Of a stretch of 64,000 nucleotides of DNA, positions 12,198-21,600 are shown piece by piece. A program made the position numbers and the translations under genes. This stretch comes from Acidisphaera sp. S103. GTDB lineage: Bacteria > Pseudomonadota > Alphaproteobacteria > Acetobacterales > Acetobacteraceae. The notes below the pieces were generated by a model that saw only the letters and a list, made by a program, of their open reading frames with translations, did not search any database and was not told the DNA's origin. The DNA lies in contig NZ_LMUJ01000079.1 of the NCBI RefSeq assembly GCF_009765975.1, positions 34,412-98,411 on the forward strand, written 5' to 3'. Every line of letters begins with the position of its first letter. The first letter of the stretch is position 1.

Positions 12198-12287
12198 GAA
12201 GCTGCAAAGTGGCATCGGGCATTGTTTGCTTTCGCCGTCGCCCCACATCATGTTTTGTAATCATCGCCAGCAAGGAGCCTGTCGGAC

Positions 12288-12584
12288 ATGAGGATTTCCC
12301 GTCTCAACACAGCGATTATCGCTGCCTCTGTGCTCTACGCGCTCTCAGCGTCAGGCCAAACCACTACAACGCCGTCAAAGCAGCCGGCCCAAGGAGTTCC
12401 ACTGTCGATGGCGGGTCCACAGTATGGCAGCCACGGCGACGCGCAAAAGCAGAAGATCCAGGGAGTTCCCCGGGGGGCGACCGATCCGCAGTACGGTGGA
12501 GCGGCAGCAAAGCAGAAGACTTCAGGCGCTCCGGCATCACTGGTTGGTGGTGGGCAGTACGGCGGGGCACAAAAGCAGCAGTAA
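12288..12584 (+). CDS. Small exported protein with three QYG-type repeats
   Basis: A 98-aa protein, not recognised. Residues 1-23 form a signal peptide (ending SASGQ). The mature part has three imperfect repeats of about 24 residues: QGVPLSMAGPQYG, then QGVPRGATDPQYG, then SGAPASLVGGGQYG, separated by short KQ-rich linkers. The composition is Gln, Gly, Pro and Ser rich with no cysteine, suggesting a disordered periplasmic or surface polypeptide. AAGGAG lies about 17 nt upstream and GTCGGAC just before the ATG. A hairpin with a T-run follows closely, so it appears monocistronic. Confidence 0.7.
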   Translation: MRISRLNTAIIAASVLYALSASGQTTTTPSKQPAQGVPLSMAGPQYGSHGDAQKQKIQGVPRGATDPQYGGAAAKQKTSGAPASLVGGGQYGGAQKQQ

Positions 12585-12605
12585 GGATCTCGGCACGGTT
12601 GCTTA

Positions 12606-12641
12606 AAAAGGGGTTCGCAGATCCGCCGGCCCTTTTTTGCG
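12606..12641 (+). terminator. Rho-independent terminator
   Basis: An AAAAAGGG / CCCTTTTTT inverted repeat around a GC-rich loop, with the T-run on the plus strand, lies about 20 nt after the small exported protein gene. The A/T arms also make it plausible on the other strand. Confidence 0.65.
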
Positions 12642-12777
12642 TCCAGATCGGGAACGATCTCCCTCGCATCACGCATAGGTGATATACTGCTTTGCAGCAT
12701 TGTAACGCGTCGATTCTATCCTAATTTTAATTTAGTCTAGCGTAGATAAACGGAATCTTAAATCTTCGGAGAATATT

Positions 12778-13008
12778 GTGAATAAATTGTTAATCGTCGC
12801 TGTGGCGACGCTTAGCGTTGCTGCGCCGGTATTTGCGCAGGGTGTACCGGCAGGGACGAGCACGCCGGTGTACGGCTCACGGGCGTTCCCAAGCACGCCA
12901 TATGAACCTGCGTTCTTCAAGCTGTTCAGTGGACACAAAAGCAATACCACGGACACAAGCACCAACAAGGGTACGAGCGACACTTCAACGCCGACGACCG
13001 GAAGTTAA
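12778..13008 (+). CDS. Small exported Ser/Thr-rich protein
   Basis: A 76-aa protein, not recognised. It has a clean signal peptide (residues 1-21, ending VFAQ), a short VPAGTSTPVYG segment like the Tyr/Gly motifs of the neighbouring small proteins, and a Ser/Thr/Asp-rich tail. The start is GTG at 12778 with CGGAGAA about 8 nt upstream. The 110 nt before it are AT-rich and probably hold the promoter. It is predicted periplasmic or surface located, with low sequence complexity. Confidence 0.68.
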   Translation: MNKLLIVAVATLSVAAPVFAQGVPAGTSTPVYGSRAFPSTPYEPAFFKLFSGHKSNTTDTSTNKGTSDTSTPTTGS

Positions 13009-13049
13009 GGGCTGGCCGGGGAATAAGCGAATTGTCCGGCGAACGCCGC

Positions 13050-13157
13050 CGGCCTCTCATCGTCATGGCGGGCGAAGGCCCGCCATCCATGCCTTGCTGT
13101 GTAGGTCTCGGAAAAGGCGTGGATCGCAGGCCTACGCCTGCCATGACGGGACTGGGC
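13050..13157. repeat. Palindromic intergenic repeat (REP-like)
   Basis: The stretch carries GTCATGGCGGGCGAAGGCCC near its left end and CCTGCCATGACGGG near its right end, the inverted form of the same word, with an inner GGCGGGC/GCCCGCC palindrome. This kind of element, built on GTCATGGCGGGC, is common between genes in alphaproteobacteria. It is not coding. Confidence 0.55.
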
Positions 13158-13203
13158 GACAGTGCCAATATCGAAGCATTTGTTTATGCACGAAGCCTAA
13201 GAA

Positions 13204-13228
13204 GGAGCCGGAGCAATCGCCCCGGCTC
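13204..13228 (-). terminator. Hairpin after the OprB-like gene
   Basis: A 7-bp GC-rich stem GAGCCGG/CCGGCTC with a 10-nt loop lies about 20 nt beyond the stop of the minus-strand porin gene. No long T-run follows, so termination strength is uncertain. Confidence 0.4.
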
Positions 13229-13250
13229 TCCCCGCGCATGATCTTAACAA

Positions 13251-14702
13251 TCAATATGCGACAAATTGCGGTAATCCGAAGAAGTGAGCAAAGTCTATAG
13301 ACACTTGAAAGCCGAGAGTAAGCGCATTCTTCGGTTCCCTGGAACTGAATGCATCGAGGAGGTTATTGGGTGCCACGATGTAATCTATAAATGGCTCGAC
13401 GGTTAGCCCAGGAACCACCGCGAAGTTGTAGTCCACCTCATAAAACCACATGCTCGGCGCGTTTGGTTGCTGGTTCTGGGCGTTGGCAAAACGCGAGCCC
13501 ATGATGGTAATCGTGTCATCAGGACGGGCGTTCCCGAACGGCGCACGATCATAGATGCCAGCATCAAACTGACTCCAATAAGGTGCTCCGCCAGTGTAGA
13601 TGATGCCACCAGCAAACAGGGCGATGCTTTGGTTCTTGTTTGGGTCCGGCCGCCACACGGTCTTCTCCGCCTGCGCGTAGTATGCCGTGCGACCGCGCAT
13701 CGGAATGCCGTTCGGGGTAGTGTAATCGGCGTCATCCCAATAGCCACCGATGTCATATTTCGCTGGATAACGAGCATCGCTTAGGCTGGTTTGATAGCCG
13801 ATTTCCGCGGGCAGAAAGATGCCGTCTGATCCCTTCACATTGAAATTGAAACCCTGCTGATTAGGGTTAAGTTGGCTGATATCATCATCATATGCGCCGG
13901 TTCGAAAATAGGTGTGTGGGGTTGTCTGGACGTTGAGGAACCCACCCCATGTCGAAGCCGGAAACGCAACGCTTGCGTTGCTGAAGTACCAACTTGCCGG
14001 CTGGGCGCACAGGGGTGCCCCAACGGTCGAGCATGAGATCCCCAGATCGGAGGTTGCGAAATTGAGTGTCGGGTTTGTTCGGCCGACTTGAATATCAATC
14101 CGATCGTCATAAAAAGCCTGTTCGTAATAAAGCTCTGAAAGTCGGGCTGCCCGCGTTGGCCCGACGCCGCCTTCTGTCAGACCGGCTGAGTTCCCAGTGT
14201 TGTTGTTTAAGCTGAAGCCGCTCCGCTCATCGAACGTAACGTGCAACGATCCTCCGGTAAGCCCGAGCATTTTTTGGAGATCGAATACGGCACCGACCGA
14301 AAATTGGCCGCTTGGTCCTATGCCGGTCTTGCCGGGGACACCGCCCGAGGCCATGCCAGCTATATCTTCGGTGTAGCTGCCTGAGAGATAGATACCCTCA
14401 TCCGCCAGTGACTTTCCGATGCTATTTCCGAACTGGACGATTTGCGCAACTGGACCCGTGCCAGTCAGGGGCGGTGGTATCGATGGTATCTGACCAATTG
14501 GCGGCGCTTGTGGAACGGCACTTTGCGTTGGTGATGACGTCGATGGCGGTGGTGTCGGCGATTGCGAAGGTGCGTACGGCGATGCTGATTGTTGGGCGCT
14601 GGCTGGCGTGAGTGCCCCGGCGAATATGGTTAATGAAGTGGCCATACTCAAGCAAACGGCACCCAATACGTCGCACGAACGGTGCCGAATTTTATATTCC
14701 AC
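13251..14702 (-). CDS. OprB-family carbohydrate-selective porin
   Basis: A 483-aa outer-membrane porin. Residues 1-36 are a signal peptide ending ASAQ. A Pro/Ser/Thr-rich linker follows (residues about 37-75). The OprB-like barrel then begins with an amphipathic start of the form LADEGIYLSGSYTEDIAG and continues through DERSGFSLNNN, YEQAFYDDRIDIQVGRTN and a final FAHFFGLPQFVAY strand ending in an aromatic-rich C-terminus. Family members pass glucose and other sugars. It is monocistronic: an AT-rich block lies upstream and a hairpin downstream. No sugar-catabolic gene adjoins it. Confidence 0.85.
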   Translation of the reverse strand: MEYKIRHRSCDVLGAVCLSMATSLTIFAGALTPASAQQSASPYAPSQSPTPPPSTSSPTQSAVPQAPPIGQIPSIPPPLTGTGPVAQIVQFGNSIGKSLADEGIYLSGSYTEDIAGMASGGVPGKTGIGPSGQFSVGAVFDLQKMLGLTGGSLHVTFDERSGFSLNNNTGNSAGLTEGGVGPTRAARLSELYYEQAFYDDRIDIQVGRTNPTLNFATSDLGISCSTVGAPLCAQPASWYFSNASVAFPASTWGGFLNVQTTPHTYFRTGAYDDDISQLNPNQQGFNFNVKGSDGIFLPAEIGYQTSLSDARYPAKYDIGGYWDDADYTTPNGIPMRGRTAYYAQAEKTVWRPDPNKNQSIALFAGGIIYTGGAPYWSQFDAGIYDRAPFGNARPDDTITIMGSRFANAQNQQPNAPSMWFYEVDYNFAVVPGLTVEPFIDYIVAPNNLLDAFSSREPKNALTLGFQVSIDFAHFFGLPQFVAY

Positions 14703-15099
14703 CTTTTACCTCCCTGCCATTCCTCTATATAGCGGAACGATCGCCAAGAGATGATCGAACAAAAAAGATTTTTGATCTATTAAAATTAGTTTTATATACT
14801 ATTCATGTGTGAATATTATTTTAATTTTGATAGTCGTGGAGTACGTTCTTGTTACCATACATATCTATTATCGTACGACACCAGTAAGATGTGTTGATCG
14901 GGATAGGGGACACCTCGCGGCGCCGCCCCTCCCGCACCACCCGGCTTACGAGTCGCGCACCACTGCGGTTCGATCGGGTTAAGCGGGGTGTCGGAACATG
15001 GAGGCGGGGAAGACCAATTGAGTCGCAATAGTGGTCACGTAGGACCGCCGGGTGCGCGGACATACGCCAGTATCCAGCCGGCGAACCGGCGGCGGCCGC
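14703..15099. other. AT-rich upstream block and unassigned sequence
   Basis: The segment 14710-14900 is strongly AT-rich compared with its surroundings (for example ATTAAAATTAGTTTTATATA) and probably contains the promoter of the minus-strand porin. From about 14900 the sequence becomes GC-rich and carries no complete gene. It may be further insertion-sequence debris continuous with the transposase fragment that follows, but nothing specific could be matched. Confidence 0.4.
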
Positions 15100-15345
15100 C
15101 ACTCGGGACTACGACACGCCTCGGCGGCGTCGTTTTATGAAGCGATGGAAAGCAGGTCGTCTTCAGCAGGGTGCCCGCGGAGACTGATCGGCGACGGAAC
15201 CGACTGCATGGGCTGGGCGTAACGCCGGCGAGGCCCATTACCATCTGAGCGACGGTGCCGAAGGACAGCGATCGCCCGTTGAAGCGACAAGTGTTGGTTC
15301 AACCCATTATGTGTTGGACTGGGTCCATCGTTCACGGCGGTTCCT
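15100..15345 (+). pseudogene. ISKra4-type transposase remnant (middle part)
   Basis: The plus strand reads DGKQVVFSRVPAE, then LHGLGVTPA, then after a one-base frame change LSDGAEGQRSPVEAT and HYVLDWVH. These match, in order, the middle of the transposase remnant at 7490-8200 (DEGKQVVFASVPAE, LHGLGATPA, LSDGADGPRSLGEAA, HHVLDWFH). It is a short, frame-shifted fragment of a related element in the opposite orientation. Confidence 0.6.
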
Positions 15346-15404
15346 GCGCCTTGTTTGATCGCATGATTCGCCGTTCCGATGATTCCATCGGCTCGGGTCG
15401 CGCT

Positions 15405-15908
15405 CTAATGTTGTGCCAGAAACAGTCGAATCTGATCGTCGCGCATTGGCTTTCCGGCCCACAGCCCGGACAGATCGCGGTGAAACGCCTGGAGGCGGAT
15501 TAACAAATCATTGGTCGAAAGGCCGATCTGTACCGGAAAGCCAAATCGGTGCAGGCGGCGCAATCGGCTCAAGGTGTTCGATAGGCCTGCTCCCCCACCA
15601 AACGGCTCGAAAAACAGCAGCTTGTAATAGAATGTATGGGACGGCCGAGCATTGTTAGGTCGCAGAACGATCTCGCCAATTTCATCGATCCAGTTGACGA
15701 GATCCTCGATCCAAGAGTCGCGATCTGATGACTCCGAAACGGTCCATAGCTTCAGCAGGTGGTCGTTGATGGGTTTTTCCAGCCCCGTGATAACACGCTC
15801 AGCCTTTTTCTGGGTGTAGGCCATTTGCAGCGTCATGCTCGAGGCAAGCAGGCTATGCGTTTGCATTTCAGTTATTCCGGATTCCGTGCATGACGTAAAA
15901 AAGGTCAA
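15405..15908 (-). CDS. Uncharacterised helical protein
   Basis: Up to 167 aa; not recognised. The frame opens at 15908 with a 4-nt overlap with the efflux lipoprotein stop, but an ATG 14 codons in (at 15866) may be the true start. No signal peptide or membrane segment is seen. It is rich in Leu, Arg and Trp, with a likely helical N-terminal half and LSRLRRLHRFGFPVQIGLST near the C-terminus. A decayed copy of its last 30 codons lies at 12108-12197, so the gene has been duplicated or moved. Although it sits at the 3' end of the efflux operon, insertion-sequence debris directly downstream suggests it may be a hitch-hiker. Confidence 0.5.
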   Translation of the reverse strand: MTFFTSCTESGITEMQTHSLLASSMTLQMAYTQKKAERVITGLEKPINDHLLKLWTVSESSDRDSWIEDLVNWIDEIGEIVLRPNNARPSHTFYYKLLFFEPFGGGAGLSNTLSRLRRLHRFGFPVQIGLSTNDLLIRLQAFHRDLSGLWAGKPMRDDQIRLFLAQH

Positions 15909-17353
15909 GGGCGTGCGACCATTGTTTTGCTGGGCAGATCATGCGTGGACCACCCGCCGCCCAGGGCTCGCACCAGTTGCACGCTCGATCGTAACGCACG
16001 GGTCTGCAACGAAAGCGTCGCCTGCTTTGCCTGCAGGGCGGCGGTCTGGGCAACCACGACATCGAGATAGTTGGTCGCACCATCATGGTAGAGGCTCATC
16101 GCCATCTCCGCGGCATGATCCGCCGCCTGTTCGGCTGCTTCCTCCTGTTGCGACTCACGCGCCAGGATCCGGAGGTTCGAAAGATTGTCGTCGACCTGCT
16201 GGAACGCCTTCAACACCACGGATCGGTAGGCTTCCCCATCGGCTCGCAGAACCCCTCTTGCCGCGGCCTCCTGGGCACGCCGCAGACCGCCCTCGAACAG
16301 CGGCAGCGCCATTTGCGGCCCCAGCGTCCAGAACGTGTAAGGCGCGCTTAGCAAAGCCGCCTCGCCGGTGTTCTGGAAACCCAGCAGGGCGCTCAAGCTG
16401 ATATCCGGATAAAACGCCGAGCGGGCGACACCGACCAACGCGTTGGCTGCCGCGACACGCCGTTCGGCGGCGGCGATATCCGGGCGGCGTTGCAGCAACG
16501 TGGACGGCACACCGGTCGGAATGTGTGGTACTGCGATCTGGATCACCCGAGGCGCGATCGAAAACGACGAAGCAGGTCGCCCAACCAAGCTTGCGATCGC
16601 ATGCTCGTATAGCGCCCGCCGTGCCAAGACATCGGATGCCTGCGCCTGCGCGGATTCAAGTTGGTCCTGGGCACGCGCCATATCGATGCCGGACGCGATC
16701 TTGCCACCGTACCGGGCCTGGGTGATGTCCAGGGCCCGCTGATACGCCCCCAGGGTCTGCCGCAGCAGGTCCTCCTGCGCGTCGAATCCACGCAGCGCCA
16801 TGTAATCGCTGGCAACCTGGGCATGCAGGCTGAGGCGTATCGTCGCCAGGTCCGCGGCGCTGGCCTGGGCCGAAGCCTTCTGCGCCGCAACCCCATTCCG
16901 CAGACGCCCCCAGACATCCAGATCGTAGCTGATCTGCGCATCCACGGTGTTAGCGGGGTACTGGTTTGGCTGATCCGCCGACCGCAATGGGCGCCGCTCC
17001 GACTGGCGGTTGGTTGTCATCGAAGCCCCAGTCGAGATTTGCGGCAGCAGTGTCGAACCCGCTTCCGCCACGTCGGCCCGGGCAACGTCATAGCGGGCGA
17101 CGGCCTCTGCTACCGTCGGGTTGTGCGCATCGACCCTTGCCTCGAGATTATCGAGGTCCGGATCTCCGTAAGCAGTCCACCAAGGGCCGCGTGGCAGAGT
17201 TTCGGCTGGATGCGCTAATTCCCATGGCCCGGCTTCCTTAAATGAAGCCGGTATCGCGGCCACCTCTGGCGGCTTGTAGGGTGGCGCCAGCGAGCAGCCC
17301 GCCATCACCAGCAGCGGCCCCAGCAGGACGGTCAGGCGGCCTGTAATGGTCAT
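15905..17353 (-). CDS. RND efflux outer-membrane lipoprotein (NodT/OprM type)
   Basis: A 482-aa outer-membrane channel of the TolC/OprM family. The N-terminus is a lipoprotein signal with lipobox VMAGC (Cys 19) followed by SLAPPYKPP, as in NodT-type lipoproteins. Two outer-membrane efflux repeats follow, with typical LVGRPASSFSI, LLQRRPDIAAAERRVAAANA and EAYRSVVLKAFQQVDDNL motifs. It would dock on the adaptor and permease encoded just upstream to form a trans-envelope pump. Its start overlaps the adaptor stop by 4 nt. Confidence 0.93.
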   Translation of the reverse strand: MTITGRLTVLLGPLLVMAGCSLAPPYKPPEVAAIPASFKEAGPWELAHPAETLPRGPWWTAYGDPDLDNLEARVDAHNPTVAEAVARYDVARADVAEAGSTLLPQISTGASMTTNRQSERRPLRSADQPNQYPANTVDAQISYDLDVWGRLRNGVAAQKASAQASAADLATIRLSLHAQVASDYMALRGFDAQEDLLRQTLGAYQRALDITQARYGGKIASGIDMARAQDQLESAQAQASDVLARRALYEHAIASLVGRPASSFSIAPRVIQIAVPHIPTGVPSTLLQRRPDIAAAERRVAAANALVGVARSAFYPDISLSALLGFQNTGEAALLSAPYTFWTLGPQMALPLFEGGLRRAQEAAARGVLRADGEAYRSVVLKAFQQVDDNLSNLRILARESQQEEAAEQAADHAAEMAMSLYHDGATNYLDVVVAQTAALQAKQATLSLQTRALRSSVQLVRALGGGWSTHDLPSKTMVARP

Positions 17354-18606
17354 TGGCTGGCCACGGCGATCGGCTTGACGCCGGCCGCTGCGAACGATGC
17401 GCCTGCCACACGAATCTTTTCGCCCTCTATCAGCGAATCCGGGGGGCTGTCGATCACCCGATCGGACGGCGTCAACCCGCTTATCACTTCCATTTGCGTC
17501 CCCAGGTCCCGACCAGCCCGGATCGGTGTAATCGATGCTTTTCCATCTGGCCCGACCATCGCCACCTTCAGTCCCCCCTCGCGGAACAGCAGCGCGCTTG
17601 TCGGTATTCGAACCACGTCGGGTTGCGCCGGAAGCTCAAAATGGATGTCCGCGAAGGTCCCGGGTGACAGCACTCCGTCAGTATTGTTCGCCTTGAGTTC
17701 CACGAGCAGTGTGTTGGAGGCCGGGTCGATCGCGTTCGCGGTCGTCACCACGACGGCCGGGAATGACCGGCCCGGATACTGGGGCAGGGACAACGATGCT
17801 TTCATGCCCGTGGTGATATCGGCGGACTCGGCCTGCGGCACCCGCACATAGACGCGCATCTGATGCACGTCGGCGACGGCGAACAACTCAGGCCCGATCC
17901 CGCTGCCTGCGTTGATCAGCGCCCCCACGTCGGTACGTCGCGCCGTGATGACGCCATCGAACGGGGCAACGATCCGCTTGAACGCCTCCTGCGCCTGCAG
18001 CCGTGCGACATTGGCGCGGGCGGCGTTGACTGCTGCCAGCTTGGCTGCCGCATCGCCGGCCTTTACATCCACCTCCTGCACCGAAACCGCGTCTGACTTC
18101 AGTAGCCGTTGCCACCGGCCCGCGGTCAGCTGGGCCAGCCGGTAGTTCGCTTCGGCAGCGGCCAGGTTGGCGTTGGCCTGCGCCAGTTCCTGATCGAGAT
18201 CGGGCGTCTCGATCGTGGCGAGCAGTTGTCCGGACGTCACGTGGGCCCCCATGTCCTGGTACCACATCTTCAGATAACCACTGACACGGGCGTAGATCGG
18301 TGCCTGGAAGTACGCTCGCACCGTCCCGGGCAGCGTCATCTGCTGCCCGGTAACGCCGCGTTGCGGATGGATCACGTCCACCGTTGGGATCGCCTCCTGC
18401 GTGGTGATTTGCACGATGCGTTCCTCGCTCCAGCCCCGGTCCAATACGCCGTAAACCCCCGTCGCGAGGGCCGCGGTCAGCGCGCCTATACCCAGGATCA
18501 GCCGCCGGCCTCGCGCAGGTGCGGGGGCCTGGTCTACGTCAGATGCGTCTTGCCGCTCCGAAACGGTGGGGGCGGGCAGGGCGACTTCCATGTTCGTGTC
18601 TGGCAT
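17350..18606 (-). CDS. RND efflux periplasmic adaptor (membrane fusion protein)
   Basis: A 418-aa adaptor. One N-terminal membrane anchor (residues about 35-53) precedes the lipoyl-like half motif ARVSGYLKMWYQDMGAHVTSG, a helical hairpin (residues about 145-215), the second lipoyl half IVAPFDGVITARRTDVGALI, and a beta-barrel domain. It links the inner-membrane permease to the outer-membrane channel. It lies 17 nt after the permease gene and overlaps the channel gene by 4 nt. The Asp/Pro-rich stretch before the anchor is cytoplasmic. Confidence 0.93.
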   Translation of the reverse strand: MPDTNMEVALPAPTVSERQDASDVDQAPAPARGRRLILGIGALTAALATGVYGVLDRGWSEERIVQITTQEAIPTVDVIHPQRGVTGQQMTLPGTVRAYFQAPIYARVSGYLKMWYQDMGAHVTSGQLLATIETPDLDQELAQANANLAAAEANYRLAQLTAGRWQRLLKSDAVSVQEVDVKAGDAAAKLAAVNAARANVARLQAQEAFKRIVAPFDGVITARRTDVGALINAGSGIGPELFAVADVHQMRVYVRVPQAESADITTGMKASLSLPQYPGRSFPAVVVTTANAIDPASNTLLVELKANNTDGVLSPGTFADIHFELPAQPDVVRIPTSALLFREGGLKVAMVGPDGKASITPIRAGRDLGTQMEVISGLTPSDRVIDSPPDSLIEGEKIRVAGASFAAAGVKPIAVASQ

Positions 18607-18623
18607 AGAGCGTTCTCCGGAGA

Positions 18624-21600
18624 TCAGGTGTTGAGATGAGACATCTGGATGCCATCGGGCACGGTCTGCCGCCGCCTGCGTCCATGGACCAGGCCGAAGA
18701 CGGTCGGGACGAAGAACAGCGTGGCACAGGTCGCCACCATCAGGCCGCCGATCACCGCCCGCCCCAGCGGCGCGTTCTGTTCACCGCCTTCGCCAAGCCC
18801 GAGCGCCATCGGCGCCATGCCGATAATCATCGCCAAAGCGGTCATCAGCACTGGCCGGAAACGGATCAGCCCCGCTTCCAACGCTGCCCGTATCGGACCA
18901 TCGCCGGCGGCTAACCGCTCCCGAGCGAAGCTGACGACCAGGATGCTGTTCGCGGTTGCCACGCCCATGCATAGGATCGCACCGGTCAACGCCGGCACCG
19001 ACAGTGTTGTGTGGGTGATGAACAGCATCCAGACGATACCGGCGAGGGCTGCCGGCAATGCTGTGATAATCACGAAAGGATCCAGCCAGGACTGGAAGTT
19101 CACGACGATCAGCAGGTAGATCAGCACGATGGCGCCGGCCAGACCCGCGAAAAGCTGTACGTAGGCGGTCTGCATGGTTTGCACCTGCCCGCGCAATGCG
19201 ACCACGGAGCCCTTGGGCACCTCGCCTTTCGTGTTGGTGAGGATTTTCTGGATATCCGCCGCGACGGCACCCAGGTTGCGGCCCTGCGTCGAGGCATAAA
19301 GATCGACCACGGGCTCGACATTGTAATGCGAAACGACGCCGTCGCTCGGTCCCGGGGAAATAGTTGCAAGAGCCCCCAACAATTGGTTGGACTGACCGCT
19401 GGTGACCGGCAGGTTGCGAAGATCGGACAGGGTGTCCATCCGATATTGCGGCGTTTGAACCACGATCGGGTACGACACCCCGTTGGCGGGGTTCAGCCAA
19501 AAGCTGGGTGCGACCTGGCCGCTTCCGGCCAAAGTCGTCAACAGACTGGTCGCGACATCCCGCTGGGTCAGCCCCGTTTCATCGGCAAGGGTCCGGTTCA
19601 CGTCGACATTCAAAGTCGGCTGATCGAATGCCTGCTCCATGCGCAGGTCCGCGACCCCCGACACATCGCGGATGGCTGATAGTAGTTTGTCGGCGTAGGC
19701 CCGATTGGCCGCCTGGTCAGGACCAATCACCTGGACATCAACCGGTGCAGGAAGCCCAAAATTCAGGATCTGGGTGATGATGTCGGCCGGCAGGAACGCG
19801 AAGCTGGCACCAGGAAATTGACTCGGTAAATCTTTGCGCAAAGCCCGAACATACTGCCTCGTGGGCCGATGGCCGGGGTTCAACGATATATAGATATCGG
19901 CATCTTCCGGCCCGATCGTCCCCGAGTTGCCATAGGCCATGTTGATGCCGCTGATCGGCAATCCGATGTTGTCAACAACCGCGCCAAGATCCTGGCGCGG
20001 AATGATCTGCCGAATGCGCTGTTCGATCTGATCGCATAACCGGGCGGTTTCTTCGATCCGGGTGCCGGTCTGGGCGCGGACATGCAGCTTGATCTGGCCC
20101 GCGTCGACCGCGGGAAAGAAATTCTGGCCAAGCCAGGGCGCCAGGCAAAAGGACAGCGCGACCACGGCCATGAAACCACAGATGAACCGGATCGGATTGT
20201 CCACCGCCAGTCGCAGCAGGTTGTAGTAGTGTTGTCGGATCAGAACGACCCCCGCCTCGAAGTGCTGTTGGAATCGGGCCAGCGGATTGCGCGATGCGTG
20301 TGAGCCGGCGTTATGAATCGCGTGCTTGGGCAACAGGTATTTGGCCATGGTGGGCACAAGCGTGCGGGATAGGATGAATGACGCTACCAGTGCGAAAATC
20401 ACCGCTTCCGCCATCGGAACGAACAAATAGCGCGCCACGCCACCAAGTGTGAACATGGGAACGAACACGATGCAGATGCACAGCAGTGACACAAAAGCGG
20501 GCGTGACGATCTGCTGGGCGCCATCCATGATCGCCGTCGTGCTGTCCTTGCCCATCTCCATGTGCCAATTGATGTTTTCAATCGTCACCGTCGCGTCGTC
20601 CACCAGGATACCCACCGCGAGCGCAAGGCCGCCGAGTGTCATGACGTTGATCGTTTCGCCGAGGACCGACAGAGCTGTGATCGAGGCAAGCACGGCCAAC
20701 GGGATCGAAACGGTGATAATGACCGTAGAGCGCCAGCTTCCAAGAAACAGCAGGATCATCAGGCCAGTCAGTGCGGCGGCTAGGGCGCCTTCGCGGATCA
20801 CACCGGATACGGCTGCTTTGACGAAGATGGACTGATCGCCGATCAGGCTGATGTGAACGCCCGGCGGCAAGATCGATTCGATACGCGGCAACAATGCCTT
20901 GGCACCGGCGATGATATCCAGCGTCGAAGCCGATCCGGCCTTCTGGATGGTCATCATCACGGCCCGCTCGCCGTCCATCCGCACGATGTTCGTTTGTGGC
21001 GGACTGCCGTCATGGACGTAGGCGACATCGCGGATATAAATGATCGTACCGCCAACCTTCTTGATCGGCAGGTCGTTCAACGACGCGATTGCCTTGGGAC
21101 TCGCGTTCAGCTCCACATTGTATTCGAATTTACCGATCTTTTCCGTCCCGGCCGGTAGAATCAGGTTCTGTGCGGAAATGGCGTTGACCACGTCCTGGGG
21201 TGACAGCTTGCGCGCTTCAAGGGCGTGCATATCCAGGTCCACTTGAACCTGGCGAACCTTGCCGCCATAGGGTGACGGAATCGCCGCGCCCGCGACCGTC
21301 GCGAGTTGCGGCCGGATGAAGTTTTGCGCCAGGTCGAATAGCTTGGTTTGCGATACGGATTTGCTGGATAGAGCCAATTGCAGGATTGGCACGCTGGACG
21401 CGTTGTAACTCAGGACATAGGGCGGAGTGATCCCAGGCGGCAGCAACTTCAACACGGTTTGGGAGGCGGCGGTCACCTGAGCCAATGCGGCGCTGATGTT
21501 GACCGTGGGCTGGAAGAATATCTTGACGACGCCATAGCCGGGCAGGGATTGCGATTCGATGTGCTGGATATCGTTCACCTGCGTCGTCAGCGTGCGTTCA

